61,623 nucleotides of DNA from Planctomycetaceae bacterium (GTDB taxonomy: Bacteria; Planctomycetota; Planctomycetia; Planctomycetales; Planctomycetaceae). Both the position numbers and the translations under genes were made by a program. Shown in pieces: positions 30,801 to 36,479 of the stretch. Location of the stretch: assembly GCA_021732415.1 (NCBI GenBank), contig JAKFVC010000042.1:1-61623 (forward strand), given 5' to 3'. Under the pieces are notes generated by a model. That model was not told where the DNA came from. It saw only the letters and a program-made list of their open reading frames with translations, and did no database searches. Every line of letters starts with the position of its first letter. Positions within the stretch are counted from its first letter, which is position 1.

Positions 30801-31716
30801 AAATCTCACCGAAGTCAATCGTAGGTTCCACGGCATCATCAAAGTCATCGACGGTAGACGCAACTCCTTCAGTGTCCACGACAGACACATCGATTTCAGC
30901 GAAACCCTCTTGAACGTCTCCATCGGTGAACTGATCATTAATCCAAATGACCTCAATTTGTTTCGTGTCGGTGAGGCCCCAACTATCTGTGACCGTAACC
31001 GTGACATAATAATGCTGTGTGGGCGAATTCAAGAAATCTACGGATGTGGCGGCAACGACGTCACCATTCGGATACACGGTAAACAGTGAGTTACCGCCTG
31101 AAAAGGTCAGCGTGTCCGTAATACCATCCGGATCGGTCGCAGTCACATGCCCCAACATCTGAGATGTGGTCATGGAAAACGCGACGCCAGACGGCGGCTG
31201 ATTCCAAGTATAAATAGAGATCAATGGACCGGTCGTTGTAATTTCCGGAGGTGATATATCGTTATCTAGAACATAGACAGTTACACCTGTCCGATTCGCC
31301 GGATTGGCAAACCCGTCAGTCGAAAAATGGACTTCAAATGAGCTCGTCCCTTCAATCAGGTCGTCGTCAAATGTCGGAAGAGTCAAATATCCGGTTCCCA
31401 GCCCCGGTATTTCGTCGTACCAACCTCGTTCATAATCCGTACCGTCAAGACCCCGTTGATTATTGTCGGTGTACCATGACACCGTAGTGGTCGAGCCCGG
31501 ATCATCTGACGTAATAGTAAAGGTAATCGAATCGCCCTCAGTGATCGTATAGATGTTACCGCTGCCCGGAGCGTCAGCAGAAATCGTAATGGAGGGTACG
31601 ATTATGGCCTCAAGACATTCAATCGAACGCGCCATCGGAGAAGGACGGCGACGAATTGACCGAGGCCGAATTCGATGTTTTGAAAACAGCCCTTGAATCC
31701 AGTTTGTCAAAATCAT
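15817..31716 (-). CDS. Giant RHS-repeat polymorphic toxin with HINT and C-terminal HHSIPK nuclease-like domain
   Basis: About 5299 residues from ATG 31716; GTG 31785 would add 23. The ATG is chosen because its N-terminus then matches the layout of two other giants here (basic leader, then ECLEAIIVPS). Order: Calx-beta (~30-140); cadherin and choice-of-anchor-D/ASH-type beta domains with a 663-residue tandem duplication (to ~2190); golvesin-like domain (~2195-2350); cadherin-like segments; RHS/YD repeats (~3100-4740) ending in the RHS core DETSQLYYQDGRWYDP; Gly/Ala-rich hydrophobic stretch; HINT protease (from FPAGTPILTPDG, ~5013, to WAHN|S, ~5187); and a ~112-residue toxin starting NNHHSIPKVIGG with HVPFHIDF and GFPLNP. 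The His-rich motif suggests an HNH/His-Me-finger nuclease (inference). HINT should cut after Asn to release the toxin. It is likely exported and contact-dependent. Confidence 0.88.
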   Translation of the reverse strand: MILTNWIQGLFSKHRIRPRSIRRRPSPMARSIECLEAIIVPSITISADAPGSGNIYTITEGDSITFTITSDDPGSTTTVSWYTDNNQRGLDGTDYERGWYDEIPGLGTGYLTLPTFDDDLIEGTSSFEVHFSTDGFANPANRTGVTVYVLDNDISPPEITTTGPLISIYTWNQPPSGVAFSMTTSQMLGHVTATDPDGITDTLTFSGGNSLFTVYPNGDVVAATSVDFLNSPTQHYYVTVTVTDSWGLTDTKQIEVIWINDQFTDGDVQEGFAEIDVSVVDTEGVASTVDDFDDAVEPTIDFGEISLNVQQSATLRIRNQGFSIVSSDPPAGMTDALVLGKWTIPDGLYVAPQNPTSWYDTWQYALDEDSTLERLVIPDGATASGGTGLDNNNSTSQLFDLILLPQDAGLYEGTVYFENNDNWIWNTTFGPPVREGTLVANESDGTWTTYPDEPTGPGYWGQLHYTSSGYELSYGSQSDSAGLPDSSSTPGNPGDTLDEGIFGIHVRAMVQGPEIAVALQGAGGSLTDLRDGISTVSMGTATPSTPVTRTLVITNKGTEDLVLQPVSLSGPFTVTTNFTVGQIVEPGDSTTLTIQYAGADGGDESGSISFANNDFNENTFDLDLEGVFQAPEISLSVENLLGNPAAVASGATVDFGSVAPGETASEVFQITNSGLADLNLGQLQLPTGFSLGSSYSGSLVLSPGQSTTVTIDFLAVNGGIFSGQLQLASNDGNENPYLVTLTTTVDAPEIKVTWDDTGVLIADGATASLGTVAAGSPLSRTLRVFNIGEQDLTVQAVSTSGAFQITSNFTANQVIHVGQSATFTVTFQSADGGSYASGLSFVNTDDNENPFNLQLTAISDGPEIAIGLKQPDGSFADLTSGYSGVDFGMVLSGVAATKTVRISNLGTQVLDLGTLTLPAGFEFSADLEGTSLDPGEHIDVDVQVSATARGSYDGSVSISNTDANEDPFEFNVAAIVRDPELTVTQSLLSLAEDASTASARVVGDITVVDDGFGVFQLSLSGADAGMFEIVTTSGVTQLRLKSGITLDHETNGVLDVRVKADDPAFGPTPDDYQDLSVTITDVNEAPVINNQTLTVGEDQTIVGNVIASDQDVGQTLTYSLIDDPDDLFTINSSTGQLALASGKTLDFETSTSHTVTISVVDNDSSALSDTAVVTIQVTDVNEAPTLTVTQTVEEIEDGTNTAAARIAVATLQINDDALGHANDLLTLTGLDSSLFEIGTLSAGLTATLYLKQNASLDHASNPVLTVTVNLNDATVGATPDDQETLTINVPQSFPEINLTVDDASGGPETIASGSTLDLGAVTLGTTVSRVFEISNSGLADLHLGTLQLPAGFTLGSAYSGSIVVAPGQSATITVDFIAANGGTFSGQLELANDDADENPYLITLAATVEAPEIKVTWSDTGTELQDGGTTSLGTTATGTALARTLRVYNIGLEDLTVQPVSITGAFQITADLTSNQVIHAGEFATFTVSFESADGGSFESSLSFVNTDNNENPFNITLSAISEGPEIAVGLKQPNGSFADLTSGSSGVDFGMVLSGVAATKTVRISNLGTQVLDLGTLTLPAGFEFSADLEGTSVEPGAHIDVDIRVSATARGTYDGSVSISNTDANEDPFEFDVAAIVRDPELTVTQSLSSLPEDSSTASSRVVGDITVVDDGLGVFQLSLSGSDSSLFEIVTTSGVTQLRLKAGITLDHETNGVLDVRVNADDPAFGPTPDDYQDLAVTITDVNEEPVISAQTFAISETQTNIGNVIATDPDVGQALTYSLIEDPDDLFTINTSTGHLSLASGKALDFETSASHTVTVLVVDNGSPELSHQAVISIEVTDVNEAPTLTVTQTVLDVPEDTDTTADKIAVAKLQINDDALGHAGDLLTLSGTDASLFEIGPLSSGLTATLYLKQNVHLDYETNPVLNITVTLNDSTVGSNPDDQEDLTINISNVIEPPKISVALAGTNVPDGSMTPVDFGDVPLGSPVTRTFTITNSGDADLTIGSMTVPTGFIAGSLTPASPLAAGQTATFTLTLVATTVGTFPGTVSFATNSGVSTENPFDFSVTGTVRTTAELTVEYLGGGNFEDSGILDLGSTIAGQDITKQIVLRNTGTADLSVTLPLAAPGFIIELEGNPTGTSLVIPPEGSQLVTIRFDPSTAVHYASTFTLETDDFDESSFSLTLFAQSQPDTTVIDSPPLGSIPGWSSASIDSGNSSNPRTVLEHGANFGQTFGASFADWAFTNVSPGMYRVLGTWPTQLERRSLGESGFVVGPAMYGIYSGAPNDTSPTLLSTFVANQNEDASDSQLDGQGWSDMGQFLNQLSGSFFVRLFAPDSSAGTRVYADNVRLERINPESDVLTFPAGRESYTFDVRDNDPQGSIDPRIADSTLGPSEYDEVWTVTDILDPGITQVSDTEWTTPDGVLHLNPDGTLTYYPDDPFAPMSRLDFTYDLQNASHTITTSADTAVSLVFRGNLPTARPDQFEVSHRKSLNFDVTSNDFDPQGDPLAVFFQGVPDGFITADSSLYHIQDSLRFAVELTDEAVWNLKLNFGSGFQTIAMAAGLNGDGVVNAINAANVLPSGVTVVAWDAPQIGPDGPGTKKVIAVKFVNSTASPVEVVAQSTNAAAVIHQERGAITKTTDGQFTYTPDPVFFMAHGPYTEQIRYGLRAGLDQFSAEPGLVQLRVTNAAPFGFDREKTVVPPNSSETSHTAYAISYDTYDPDGDPLAIKLLSLPSAGEAPGTWRFDNYATTGFGLFTPVHPSSSNTLKSHVYTMTAFDGHTYSPIFSSQITVYPSDYNSGWEVLAPVPPRYLPDNPDFPENGWSVSGHSLEDWSETGVTTSLGDVEVDLLTGSVRTSQGLDVDARETTSSDGQYSLVYNSPGAVSNPVVQATVTRQGTDQTGTTISAQLTWLRIVVDSAGHSTIDELLDHGGYGATLAQFTTELTDTVITLAADRNDLGQTLVEAHGNGVYRWRLDITINGTKTTSLSGDALLVAPQVTDRAVDPASEANYSTTSPFNGWGQGWSLGGLPSLWIDTNGRVSDFFNPAPILDDTAILFDSQGGSRLFVTDQQYSQPWIAVRPGTRTTLPNEFGKLTFDNTNHEYTYVAADQTQYIFEQPYGAQGSYFARLISITPVIGPATTFDYDQTTGQLQAIHSADGTTTTFVYTGSGDLDRIEMPQGRTLEVTVSAGGLESLSIDNLQRSFTYNASGSMDTATSGTSGDAIKTTVQYSTAGLVSSVSLGDVPGSTPITLGIVPVAEFRRDNTSLPVTYAQGSIPVAQVIRKSNTVKRYLPATNTDQSLDYDIGTYYSFDERGRFIQTDAYTLTTSASPPVLQDSDGHLSESKLEWDTFDNVISSTEVGITPPDGQGSGYQFENRITSYRYDYLDNGPDYDTPEFRNGFDNLASPQVFATFTKQAFGNVTQVFQNRVIARYEYDPVHGLMTSSTDVAGSRTRYFRDARGLTLFIDGPAGTDEYFEYGSLDGNDDVLLSHTDTLGMESTVTAYDTNRRPLTVEEVAPGETRTTDYIYVVPGMVTAVSRVNSAQLSRSEIVYDQLDRVVGSVLKGPADNILGQSSQTYYSNGLPDTSTDGLGVETKLIFNRLGNLTTEIVGLGTPLAEATSYDYIDDGSLSQTTYPDFHTEKSYYDPKARTTWVVTDRVWQVQNGTSSFGTMVVESQTDAFGNLISTDNLLTGLKTTFTYDVYDQMTSQTQHSVWLDFATTGHQQTDLTATWTYDALGNVLQQRLPGLAATVADYDALSRITRTEVVAKGGGVFSFVYDAAGNQLQSIESRLTPSRNSANQLVYQRSRYVSSQTFDQWGRLKTQQDAGSDGALATWDYSFDATLGLEDVKTVDRNGTTTYQYLDSAGQVRRVVDAGGAVTSMEYDLAGHLTLTSLDDDPSPALHLIRKTRQNYDALGRPSGTEFFVSPNSSTDLTTIFQSIAVEYPANAASSAGRKVIQTAANGAQTVTEYDSIGNIIRVQQPDPGLLADGEPNHAAAVTTWDYDYLKLPDGKAAGAVQVSQVGPPVEQPADSSLLSRRTRSVVNSLGWVLRSLNPIQVNPAIPAAEGVLQADYVYDTAGRVYEQFDKDNNRVRTTYDAATGQPSEMLRFLASTGSPGVVPTKMEYDSAGNQTRLTDPDNNQTRWTFDGLNRMLSETIDISEIVGGILTTVAKSRTWNPVQLATTYTDRNGQSIVTETDPANRQVTVKWYETLPVGGDPGVLDETFISLFNAAGQLTSSKEYSSTSSLLQTLAIKYNGLGQAVDQTLDYVFGTASGTYTAPTQRIATGYNSLGLRGSSQVFLDFTPDSDSSNDVPISFTVYDRDELGRVQGIVQTFEHDAASAALWSGTDVSNSSLGSVSADRSIKIAYQADGSRKDLVRLDYDRYDNKTGSPGSLVDHVVGFSSYAYGTDGRLFQLTHSAEQGSGKAFANYTTSYNLSNGRTSGTTNQFFNGVVGATAIRSEQRTYTNDTQGRLLTSTLVSQISPLLSVTPNENYEYDANGNRLKDSSSSGSPEVNIIRMGDRLAQDDEYRYTYDPEGHLIQRDLIASAPGEVEREQYDWNRGGQLVEVRRTTETNGPIETVRYRYDLLGRLAATETLEFPTVTSSPVRTVTATVWDDGDPILRIQLDSNGLSAEQAQTGKIVQSYLNGPNGNEVLAADVVPASLAPQVRQTVWMYADTVGSVRSYVIDNGDSTPPAVQHRQFDSYGNRYVSILGDEFFDNNSTNSYLNLAPTVYDGYLRDETSQLYYQDGRWYDPKSGRYLNDAGGENGYAFRADQQSLNNQSGTSANSNPNWSSMEGAGPFSGLVGNTVGRAVYAAAGDNLANVSDAALFGGVFVASVGITAGGLAVLPASALGYFTTGLATTVGAWGAASGFAHGVFSTAASSEGASFADYVANGGIGALFGAANPLDAFASLGGGLIGAAPGLLYGNYRNAGVGYQIGSTVGGIFGSGWDDIARNGAPLYHALGRSGVTLGVAGGVGYGAYLSTGSVESAITWGSLATLPGSLLARLVPCFPAGTPILTPDGSKPIEQLRAGDLVLSRDEHDVNGPVAAKVIEETFVRQGEILELSIGGQIIQITPEHPVYVADKGWTPAGEVQPGDLLSILSFPRNIEAGNQAAVELTAHETGFDASHDVQTSTATLESGEWLEVESIESTGRFDTVYNFRVADWHTYFVGDSSWGFSAWAHNSCNNHHSIPKVIGGFKKQFMYTVDRSAEHVPFHIDFAANLKATGFPLNPLGGPGNSADAFRAYFFANKGSQRYAFDVLIRTAREFDAANGTQFLQFVKHNIRRFNFDMINW
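25850..29830 (-). repeat. Tandem 1989-bp internal duplication in the RHS giant
   Basis: Two adjacent blocks, about 25.85-27.83 and 27.84-29.83 kb, encode the same order of ASH-type and cadherin-type domains with nearly identical stretches, such as ATGCCGAAATCGACCCCCGA at 27062 and again at 29051. The offset is 1989 bp, an exact 663 codons, so the frame is preserved. Homologous exchange could expand or shrink the stalk of the protein. Confidence 0.85.
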
Positions 31717-31821
31717 CTTGATGCCTGTGGATCGAAAAGTGACGGATCGAATTAGCGCGCGGAGGCAGCGACTTGCCCAATGCACGCCTGTGGAAAAATG
31801 TCAGACGTAAGTTGTTTGCGA

Positions 31822-32841
31822 TTAGAACTCGCCAACAACTTCGGAATTGGCTCGCGTGATTAAGCCGGCAAATGTCTTGATGTCAATCTGCTCATTCAAG
31901 AATCGAACAGCGCCGTCGCCGAGGAGAACGTTCACGCCACTAGGATGAAATCCAAACAGCCCCGAATTCACATAATTGTTGCAATTGATCACGCAAGGGT
32001 TGTTCGGATCATTTTGTGGAAAGCCATTTGCATCGATGGTTGTCCCTTGAACATTGCAGGAGTGCCCTTGATAAGTTCCCCATCCTGTGTACACCGCGGT
32101 ATACCTTGGGACTTGGCCCTTAACGCAATACGGGAAGGAAACACGCTCGCCGAGCAGAACTGTGGATGAAAGTCCATCAGTGACCATTGCCATGCGAGAA
32201 ACACCAGCTGGACGACTACCAGCATCGGGGATCCCGGCGGGCTGCAAAATTCCCGGGATGTGAAACGAAGGCGCTGTCGCCCCGAATGCGTACGCGACGA
32301 CTGCTGATTCCACGGAAGTCGTGGCGCAATAATCTGCGCGGGCGGCGTCGTAAGAAAATGTCTGATTGAATAGGGCTGACATGCTCCAATTTGCTTTGTA
32401 TGGCGAAATCGCGACAGCAGGCGTCGAAGGGCACATGAAGACGGAAAGTGGTGTCTTAATCACATCCATGTTCCGCTGCACGACGTCAGCCGGAAACCCC
32501 AGATTCACACTTTCGTAAACGGGAATGACGCGGCTGTCATAGTTGAGAGAGAGCGCCAACTGATCGAGCTGCGGAAGCAACATCGGCCCCCACGCCTGGC
32601 TGGAATAGACGTGCGGCAGGTATGTCAGCACCCAAGATGGGGGAAAAGCACTATGCGTCTCATGATAATTGTGGATCGCAATTCCCAGTTGCTTCAGGTT
32701 ATTCTTGCATTGCGCCCGACGAGCCGCTTCGCGAGCCATTTGCACCGCCGGCAGCAGCAATGCCAGCAACACACCGATGATGGCAATCACCACCAAGACC
32801 TCGATTAAGGTAAATGCCTTAAATTGAGACGCGCGTTTCAA
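31822..32841 (-). CDS. DUF1559-family type IV prepilin-like protein
   Basis: About 339 residues. The N-terminus has the prepilin signal: basic leader, F|TLIEVL with the conserved Glu at +5, then [17 protein letters not shown] as the single helix and [20 protein letters not shown]. The remainder is a DUF1559 domain ending with the usual [14 protein letters not shown] block. Planctomycetes carry many of these; they are thought to be pseudopilins of a type II-like system or cell-surface appendage. TTG 32841 is chosen because GGGAGAA lies about ten bases upstream; TTG 32862 would swallow that site. Its stop is about 105 bases before the ATG of the RHS giant on the same strand, so the two may be cotranscribed. 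Confidence 0.85.
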   Translation of the reverse strand: MKRASQFKAFTLIEVLVVIAIIGVLLALLLPAVQMAREAARRAQCKNNLKQLGIAIHNYHETHSAFPPSWVLTYLPHVYSSQAWGPMLLPQLDQLALSLNYDSRVIPVYESVNLGFPADVVQRNMDVIKTPLSVFMCPSTPAVAISPYKANWSMSALFNQTFSYDAARADYCATTSVESAVVAYAFGATAPSFHIPGILQPAGIPDAGSRPAGVSRMAMVTDGLSSTVLLGERVSFPYCVKGQVPRYTAVYTGWGTYQGHSCNVQGTTIDANGFPQNDPNNPCVINCNNYVNSGLFGFHPSGVNVLLGDGAVRFLNEQIDIKTFAGLITRANSEVVGEF

Positions 32842-32862
32842 AATGTGATTTTCTCCCTGCAA

Positions 32863-33850
32863 TGATTGGAACTCGTAGCGAACTTGCCCGGCATCCGACG
32901 TACAAGCTCACACTGATACTTCACCGTGCGACGAGCGCTGGCATCTCGAGTGACTGAGGCCTCTCGCGAACATCAAGTCGATCACTTGCCGAATTGAGCA
33001 GAGAGCCCCTATCACCATGCGGAAGTTCATATCACTCGCAAGACCGTCAGCAAAGTGCGGGAAGAATCGATAAAGAAACGAGCAAATCTAAGAGCGCACC
33101 GCGAGATCGAACCAACCAATTCAGAACGGATGGACGAGCACCGTTACCGGGGGGACAATAAAAAAACGGTCAGCTTCAATTGGACGTCCGAGATTCCAGA
33201 AAATCCACACATTTCCTTGAGAGGAGAATAGTATAACTATGATTCCTAGTATGGTATCTCACACCGTCCAGAATAGACCTGTCGTGTGTGGAGAAGATTA
33301 TTGGCCACAGGTTGCTCGTGCAAGTCGCAGGTATATTTTTGTTATGCTTTTAACATTCAGCCGACTCTGAGGCAAAGGCCTCATTTTCTCGCTTCTAGCA
33401 GAATACAAGTTGCGCCGGAAGTAGGCTCACCTAAAGCGGAATCTGATTGAGGCGTAGACTGCGGACCAGGACCCCGTGTCAAGAGGCCGTCGATGATGCC
33501 GCGGCGACTCTTTCACTGCCAACCAGCCCTTATTGACCACAGGGTAACCGATCTCCATCCAAACTGTCGACGCGATCCGTACTTCTCTCAATTTCCAGAT
33601 GGCGGAAGGACTCTTGGCGCATTGATGAGCAGATATCAAGCAATCGGTGGTGAGTCTTCACTCTCCGAATAAATATTCAGTTCGCTGAAGCACACAACCT
33701 TCTCTCCAAACGTTCGGAGATGGTAAGAACCGCGCTGGATATCATTCCGCGTGATCCGCACTCTCCGCTTACTGGGCGCAATCGAGCAATAGCATCCAGA
33801 GCACGTGCCGATAATCTGTCAGCGTAATATCTCAGCAACTGCCGCCGTCG
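32863..33850. other. Long intergenic region upstream of the pseudopilin
   Basis: About 990 bases with no convincing gene. It must include the promoter of the pseudopilin/RHS transcript on the minus strand. AT-rich stretches at 33170-33370 (for example TATTTTTGTTATGC near 33331) may be promoter DNA, but no consensus can be fixed. Confidence 0.4.
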
Positions 33851-33856
33851 ATTGGG

Positions 33857-33990
33857 TGCATCGGTCCGACACGCCGATGTTACTTCTGTCGATGTGACCG
33901 ACGCGCGCCAGATTGTCCGCCGTCACTCGGAGAAATCGGACGCAACTCGGCCCGTCCAAGAAGACTGGCGACTTGGTGAGACGTCACGAG
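33857..33990 (-). repeat. Dispersed repeat copy d with ~100-bp extended homology to copy a
   Basis: TCGGTCCGACACGCCGA (from 33860) and GTCGATGTGACCGACGCGCG (to 33907) form an imperfect inverted pair. The following ~85 bases match 1100-1180 at roughly four bases in five, running directly into the attC-like site. So two unrelated cassette genes share the same downstream context. Confidence 0.65.
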
Positions 33991-34090
33991 GAGAACGATC
34001 AAGCTCACCTGCCGCGGCGGCCGATGAGGCGATGAACCCTAAAAACGCTAGCGGCCGCCGCGGTCAGGTGAAGCGTCTGGTTCAGCGCTG
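33990..34090 (-). repeat. attC-like integron recombination site at the 3' end of the HNH gene
   Basis: Outer GAAC/GTTC pair (33993-33996 with 34080-34083), unpaired spacer, then an arm in which TCACCTG-A-CCGCGGCGGCCG (minus strand) pairs with its partner while one A stays unpaired. The extrahelical A falls at the same place in the arm as in the site at 1168-1266, although the arm sequences differ. Conserved structure with free sequence is the mark of attC. The HNH stop codon lies inside the site. Confidence 0.65.
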
Positions 34091-35088
34091 ACCGCCCTGA
34101 CCACACGGCCGCCGAGAAACGCGCGAACCTCCTCAATACTGTACGCGGGGATGCGGCGATGCAGCACTGCATGGCAATTCGCGCACACCGGGCGAAGGTC
34201 CGCCACGGGGTCTACCACATACTCTCCGTCGATCTCAGAAAGGGCGCGGAGGTGGTGGACGTGAATGTACCCCTCTGCAACCTCGCCGTACACGGCCCCG
34301 AAGATGAACGCACAAATGGCGCACGTGGTGCCGTGAGCCTGGATGCACCGACGGCGGGCTTCCGGGTTTCGCTCGTAGGCATTCACCGAAACCCGACAGA
34401 CCGCGCCCTCAACCAGTGGCGTCGTAGTCGCTGCGATCTCTTCGGGCAACAGGATTGCAGTCCCCTCGACCCATCCGAGTTCGTCAAGCGCCTCGGCCAC
34501 TTGAGGTCGCATCAACCAGTGCTTCACTCCCTGTCGCTTCTCGAACGTGACGAGCGTACCAAGGCAGTCTTTCATCGGGTTGTACTCAAGCTGATCCCCG
34601 ACCAATCGCCCAAGGCCACCATACTGCGAATTGGCAATCGCGTGGTGGTTGTAGCCTGCGGCGTGCGCCATCTGGGTTGCGGTGATTGTCCGCTCCGGCG
34701 CATGGTAGTGCAGTCGGATCATCTGAACTTGGGTATCGGTGATCCCGCCGAGCTTCTGGAATGCCGCCATGTACTGCTCGGCGGATGGGGCAGCCGAGCC
34801 GGATTGTTCGCTGACTGGACCCCAAACTCGCTCCCACAGTGCCGCAAGAACCTCATAAGTTTCGTTGATGTACTCTGGTGTGGACTCGCCATACTCCTGG
34901 CCGAACCGATAACCGAGATTGTGCCAGGTCAGCCTCCTCAGTATAAACTCGTTGTAAACTTGGCCTCGGTTGATAACGTCCTCCCAACCGGCACGAAACT
35001 CGCCGCGCCACCGCTCGCCCGGGGCACGGCGGTCGTCACCGTCGTAGCGCATCCGGGCGAAAGTTTCCTCGATTCTCTCCGGTGACAC
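34048..35088 (-). CDS. HNH endonuclease, McrA-like C-terminal domain
   Basis: 346 residues from GTG 35088, chosen because GGCGGAGG precedes it by eight bases; a longer frame reaches 35304 but crosses the upstream inverted repeat. Residues 1-200 are a domain of unknown function (RRLTWHNLGYRFGQEYGE, HYHAPERTITATQMAHAAGYNH, the second like a specificity helix). The C-terminus is an HNH nuclease: CAICAFIFGAVYGEVAEGYI, then HVHHLRALSEIDGEYVVDP, then LRPVCANCHAVLHRR. The paired Cys bind zinc and the HH/N/H residues form the active site. It resembles McrA-type 5-methylcytosine-dependent nucleases, so DNA defence is plausible. An attC-like site at its 3' end suggests it is an integron cassette. Confidence 0.85.
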   Translation of the reverse strand: MSPERIEETFARMRYDGDDRRAPGERWRGEFRAGWEDVINRGQVYNEFILRRLTWHNLGYRFGQEYGESTPEYINETYEVLAALWERVWGPVSEQSGSAAPSAEQYMAAFQKLGGITDTQVQMIRLHYHAPERTITATQMAHAAGYNHHAIANSQYGGLGRLVGDQLEYNPMKDCLGTLVTFEKRQGVKHWLMRPQVAEALDELGWVEGTAILLPEEIAATTTPLVEGAVCRVSVNAYERNPEARRRCIQAHGTTCAICAFIFGAVYGEVAEGYIHVHHLRALSEIDGEYVVDPVADLRPVCANCHAVLHRRIPAYSIEEVRAFLGGRVVRAVSAEPDASPDRGGR

Positions 35089-35127
35089 CGAAGCACCTCC
35101 GCCTCTGCTGCCGAACAGATATTCGAC

Positions 35128-35163
35128 CACCGAAATGCGGCAATACTTTACCGCACTTCGGTG
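35128..35163 (-). promoter_or_regulatory. Inverted repeat in the HNH gene promoter region
   Basis: CACCGAAATGCGG and CCGCACTTCGGTG (one mismatch) face each other across a 10-base loop, 40 bases upstream of the HNH start. It could be an autoregulatory operator or an RNA hairpin in the leader. Confidence 0.55.
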
Positions 35164-35441
35164 ATCGAGAATGGAGTTGTCAATTCCGATGCGTAATACT
35201 CGGCAAGGAGTTGCGACGGATCGCAGGTCAGATGGCCGTGCTACACCGCATCGGAGCCCATGCTGTGCCGCAGTTTGCACGACGGCGATCTTACCCCAGG
35301 CCATCCGGATCTACTACAGTCATGACAGGACAGTCAGGTCAAGACAGGACAAAACTAGGATCAGGCGCGTAGCTGGTGACGAAGACGACGGAGTCGGTTC
35401 CACCGGCCAGGTTAATACTCAAGGCCCCGGTCGAGCACCGA

Positions 35442-35752
35442 CTATATCTCTTGGCGATGAGCAGCTTGCTCCGCCGCCGCGACTGCGTCTTGTTTCATTC
35501 GCTCGAACCGTTGACGAGCACGCGCGGCACGTGGTTCAAATTCCGCTCTTTCCAACAGGCCGTCTTCATAGGCGTCGATCAGTCGGCTGATGGTGCACTG
35601 CACCGGCGGATTTGTTTGGCGAGTTGATCGACGTCGACATCGGATTCGGGTTGATGCGACAACCGCTGTTCAAACTCCATCCGCAACGATTGCGGATTCT
35701 GAAGCACGGCTCACACATCGGTCCAAACGGCGCAATCCAAAGACCTATGTAG
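35442..35752 (-). pseudogene. Serine recombinase remnant (zinc-ribbon/coiled-coil tail)
   Basis: The minus strand encodes the C-terminal part of a large serine recombinase: LDCAVWTDV, an in-frame TGA where Cys is expected, AVLQNPQSLRMEFEQRLS, AKQIRR, a one-base deletion, then ISRLIDAYEDGLLERAEFEP and a basic coiled coil to the stop at 35442. The catalytic N-terminal domain is missing. One nonsense and one frameshift show it is dead. Confidence 0.65.
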
Positions 35753-35943
35753 TGTTCCCAAAGTGACCTGAAGTCCAGTGACCTCTCGGCAAGCGCTCCG
35801 ATCGGCCAGTACACGAATTCGACGGCGATACAGGCCCGCTCGTTGTCCTCAAGATCACGGAAGTCAAACAGCCAACCGACAGGACCGAGGCTCAGCGGAT
35901 GGCAGACTCGCGCCGGGCGGATCTCGCTGATAGCTAAGATTTA
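35753..35943 (-). pseudogene. Tail of an unrecognised protein fused to the recombinase remnant
   Basis: An open stretch encodes RPARVCHPLSLGPVGWLFDF and EFVYWPIGALAERSLDF, which read like real protein, in a frame different from the recombinase remnant and without a start codon at its head. The junction is near 35750. No family is recognised. Confidence 0.35.
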
Positions 35944-36065
35944 GAAAACTATCCCCGTGGGCGGTGTTTTATTTGGTACTGGCCCCGCCAGCGTCCGCTC
36001 ACAATCGGACGACAGGCAGGGCCAGTGTCAGCCTCTCTTCTGCCGACGTTTTCTCGGCGACCATG

Positions 36066-36257
36066 TTATTTCGACCGGTGCGCGCGAAGCAGTCGTGCCG
36101 ACAAGCGTTGGATTTCTTTGACTGCCCGAGGCTCAGCTCCCGACATTTCGACTGACTTGAAATAGTGCCGCGCCGTGTCGTTTCCGCTGGGAGCAATCTC
36201 CTCGCTCCGGAACAACAACGCAGCGAGGACTGCCGCGAGTTCCCTCACATCGAACAT
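36066..36257 (-). CDS. Small hypothetical protein
   Basis: 63 residues, MFDVRELAAVLAALLFRSEE..., ending in a basic helix (AVKEIQRLSARLLRAHRSK). Start ATG 36257 is preceded by GGAGGCAATCC, similar to the LRR leaders, which is the main support for it being real. It is predicted mostly helical and soluble. Function is unknown. The flanking 35944-36065 and 36258-36415 show no other gene. Confidence 0.45.
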   Translation of the reverse strand: MFDVRELAAVLAALLFRSEEIAPSGNDTARHYFKSVEMSGAEPRAVKEIQRLSARLLRAHRSK

Positions 36258-36415
36258 GGATTGCCTCCGATTCTTTGATCGAATTATCGAGCTCATCGAG
36301 CCCCAACACATTTGCGAGTGACATCAGGTCAGACTGTGCCTGGCGAGGGAGACGTCTTGAGTCTCGGTGAGCGGAACCGAAATGTCGGGCGCCGCATGTT
36401 CGGCGGGAACGTGCC

Positions 36416-36479
36416 TTAGCCCCAGAAGGGGCGATCTTCGATTCGTGATCCGGGCTGGGGTCGCTCCTTCCGGGGCTAA
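36416..36479. repeat. REP-like inverted repeat
   Basis: TTAGCCCCAGAAGGGGCGA and TCGCTCCTTCCGGGGCTAA are 19-base inverted arms with two mismatches around a 26-base centre. Elements of this form (AGCCCC...GGGGCGA) resemble REP sequences mobilised by IS200/IS605-like transposases. 36480-36803 then holds AT-rich DNA that may contain the promoter of the next gene. Confidence 0.55.

Noticed and set aside
34159-35085. A 308-codon open frame on the plus strand opposite the HNH gene
   Set aside because: It is the antisense of a gene with clear zinc and HNH motifs; the antisense protein has no recognisable domain or ribosome site.
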